From Oryzias latipes (lineage: Eukaryota > Chordata > Actinopteri > Beloniformes > Adrianichthyidae), in NCBI RefSeq assembly GCF_002234675.1, contig NC_019870.2, forward strand, positions 1,694,485-1,758,484: a DNA stretch of 64,000 nucleotides. Reading direction: 5' to 3'. The translations under genes and the position numbers were made by a program. Shown here piece after piece: positions 61,821 through 64,000 of this stretch. The first letter of the stretch is position 1; every line of letters starts with the position of its first letter. Below the pieces are notes generated by a model, which worked only from the letters and a program-made list of their open reading frames with translations, had not been told where the DNA came from and ran no database searches.

Positions 61821-62559
61821 GTGAGAACGTCCCGCTGCCTTCAGCTCGTGATGTCACTGCTCAGCAGGACTCCCTGTGTGAGCCCACCAGAACACAGCAG
61901 AACCTCAGCTGGAGGGCGTGTCACACGTATGAAATGTCAGTCTGTCGTGATTCACGCCTTCATTGTTCGTCAGATGTCCATGGAGAGTTTTAGCCGGCAG
62001 GTCTTCACGTGAATTCAGTTTTCAGCCGTTAAAATTTTTAGTCGGTTACGCGATTTAGGCGTATTTTATGTAGTTTTATTATTTCGTAAGTCCTTCATAG
62101 TTGTGTGTGACTTTTGTGTCTTTCTACGGCCGTTCCACGCGTGTCTAACAGGCGTTTCACGCACAAACCACCGATGTTATACCTTTTATATCGCATGTAC
62201 AGCGCACATACCGTGTTCAAATGACGTCATTGACACATGAATCTCCAATGAATCTCCAAATAAACAGGACAATAATCAGTCGCGGTTCATGCAGGATTGC
62301 CGTATTTTGTAACGGGAATATAAATCAGCCGGTCTTTCACTTCCCACCTGTCTGTTGGGAGTGGGGGTCTCCCGCTCCCCCTATCTGGCTCGTCCAGGCA
62401 GGGGGTCGGGTGCCTCGGCGGGGACCCCCCTTGATGCGGGTCAGTAGAGTTGCCGGGGCCCGTGGCGGGAGCTGACCATGGTGCTGATGCCATGTCGTTT
62501 CTGCTCGGTGCTCCAAATGTCCAAATAGATCAGTGAAGCGCAGGCTTACGTGTTCTCTG
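61821..62559 (+). other. cnnm4 intronic sequence
   Basis: No exon continuing the FILILQ end of exon 4 was found. A GC-rich stretch (62340-62480) contrasts with its surroundings but has no recognised feature. Confidence 0.5.
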
Positions 62560-64000
62560 TGTGGTTCATTTCTACCTCCCTCTTCCGTGGTTTAACGCGT
62601 CTAGTTCATCTGTGAATAAGTCGTATAATGAACCACAACTTTTCTCACTTTTTCCACGTATAATTGTACGTATGATGATTTTAAATGTAGACAATAAAAT
62701 ACTAGCTAGACTTTTGGAAACCGTTCTTCCAACTGTTGTGTCTCCAGACCAAACTAGATTTATTAAAGATAGACAAATGTTTTTTTAATATCAGAAGGTT
62801 GTTTAACATAATTTACACCTGTAGCCCTAAAAACAAAGGGCTGGAGGTGTTACTCTCATCGAACGCAGAAAAAGCATTTGACAGGGTTGAATGGGATTCC
62901 CTCTTTTCAACCCTGTCTTGTTTGGCTTTGGCCCTAAGTATATCTCTATGATAAAGTTACTTTATGCTGATCCCAACGCGTCAGTACAAACAAACATCAT
63001 TTGTTCAAGTTGGCGACATATCAGGATACAAGATTAAAATGTCAAAGAGCATATTGTTTCCCATAGATTTCAGCAGTACAAACTTGAATATACTGACATC
63101 TTTTCCTTTTGATGTTTCAAATAACTTTAGATACCTTGGAATTAACATAACAAAAAATATATCTGGACTTTTTAAACAATTTTTTAAACCTCTATCAATA
63201 AACAGACAAACAATTTAAGCGACTAAGTAATCTACACATCTGGTCGTATAAAGATAGTTAGAATGAATGTATTGCTAAAATATGTATTTCTTTTCCAAAG
63301 CATCCCGATCATAATTCACAACAAGTTGTTTTTAAAAATAATTTCATCATTTATTTGGAACAAAAAAAACGGCCAGAATTAAAAAAGTTTTGTAGTTAAT
63401 CTGTATTATTGGTCCTGTAATATTCGATGTATGTCCGTCTGGGACGGAAGAACCGGACCTGACTGGGAACGGTTGGGAAATCAAGCTTTCTTCCCCAATA
63501 CAGTAAAGTCGCTGCTATATTCTACATCAGATCTTTCTACGTTTAAACTGCCAGAACAAAATAGTATCTCACTCCCTTAAAATTTGGTCCCAGATATGAA
63601 AATATTTTAAATGGAATTTTTGTTCAGTACAAATGCCATTTACCGACAACCAAGCTAACAAATTACTGTCACACGATGCATTTAAACAATGGGGCTCTAA
63701 AGGAATCCACTTAGCTGCAGATTTGTTCATAAATAAGACCTTCTCTACATTTGACCAATTAAAACAAAAATGTAACATTGATAACAAAGACTTTTTCAAA
63801 TATTTGCAGATTGGCGACCTTATTAGGGCAATTTTTCCCTCCTTCCCCAGTCAACCAGAGGAAGATGTTATGGATAAGATTTTACTCAAAAGGTCCATTG
63901 AAAAAGAACTCTATTTCTACAATATATCATAATCATTCAAATATTAAATGCACGGCTACATTGGATCGTCTGAAAGAAGCCTGGAGTTTGGACTCAACAG
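62560..64000 (+). pseudogene. L1/Tx1-type LINE reverse-transcriptase relic
   Basis: Frames read LNVDNKILARLLETVLPTVV, SPDQTRFIKDRQMFF, RRLFNIIYTCSPKNKGLEVL, NAEKAFDRVEWDSLFSTL, then after an internal deletion ISGYKIKMSKSILFPI and FRYLGINITKN, and further on a C-terminal block with LPFTDNQANKLLSHDAFKQW-like sequence. The order matches fish L1-clade ORF2. The FADD core is deleted and stops are frequent. It continues past the window edge. Confidence 0.85.

Overview
The window is a teleost fish nuclear chromosome segment. Long genes are split into short exons with GT/AG introns, and introns and spacers carry typical fish repeats: tRNA-derived SINEs, Tc1, hAT, Harbinger, L2-type and L1/Tx1-type elements. 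A percomorph is plausible, but I cannot name the species from sequence alone. There are no bacterial operons, CRISPR arrays or phage genes.

Layout: (1) 479-3994 (+), the 3' seven exons of a sarcomeric-type mitochondrial creatine kinase (ckmt2); one intron is filled by a roughly 950-bp minisatellite. (2) 5604-11096 (-), a complete 154-residue UBE2L3-type ubiquitin-conjugating enzyme, tail to tail with ckmt2; its 4.2-kb first intron holds a Harbinger-like element. (3) 13.5-34.7 kb (+), a complete zfyve16 (endofin, FYVE-domain endosomal protein), 17 coding exons and 1353 residues, with a CpG-rich promoter near 13.6 kb. (4) 37711-45601 (+), a complete sec14l2/3-like lipid-transfer protein, 12 exons and 402 residues. 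(5) 45.6-55.4 kb, a repeat-rich interval with an L2-type LINE relic split by a hAT element, a palindrome cluster, and an intronless 481-codon coiled-coil ORF (50067-51512) of unknown function lying between two copies of a roughly 370-bp direct repeat. (6) 55659-61820 (+), the first four coding exons of cnnm4 (Mg2+ transport mediator); the 3' end lies beyond the window. (7) 62.56-64 kb, an L1/Tx1-type LINE relic in the next cnnm4 intron.

The conserved genes have separate jobs: muscle energy transfer, ubiquitin conjugation, endosomal signalling, lipid transfer and magnesium handling. They do not form a pathway. The ckmt2-zfyve16 proximity echoes human 5q14. The most unusual content is structural: tandem arrays that begin within a few bases of splice donors in three genes, a perfect 36-bp foldback in sec14l, a perfect 54-bp palindrome near the coiled-coil ORF, a SINE sitting inside a minisatellite with its target duplication intact, and nested transposons with readable target-site duplications. 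The best candidate for an undescribed gene is the coiled-coil ORF. All exon boundaries were read by eye from splice sites and reading-frame continuity, without alignment.
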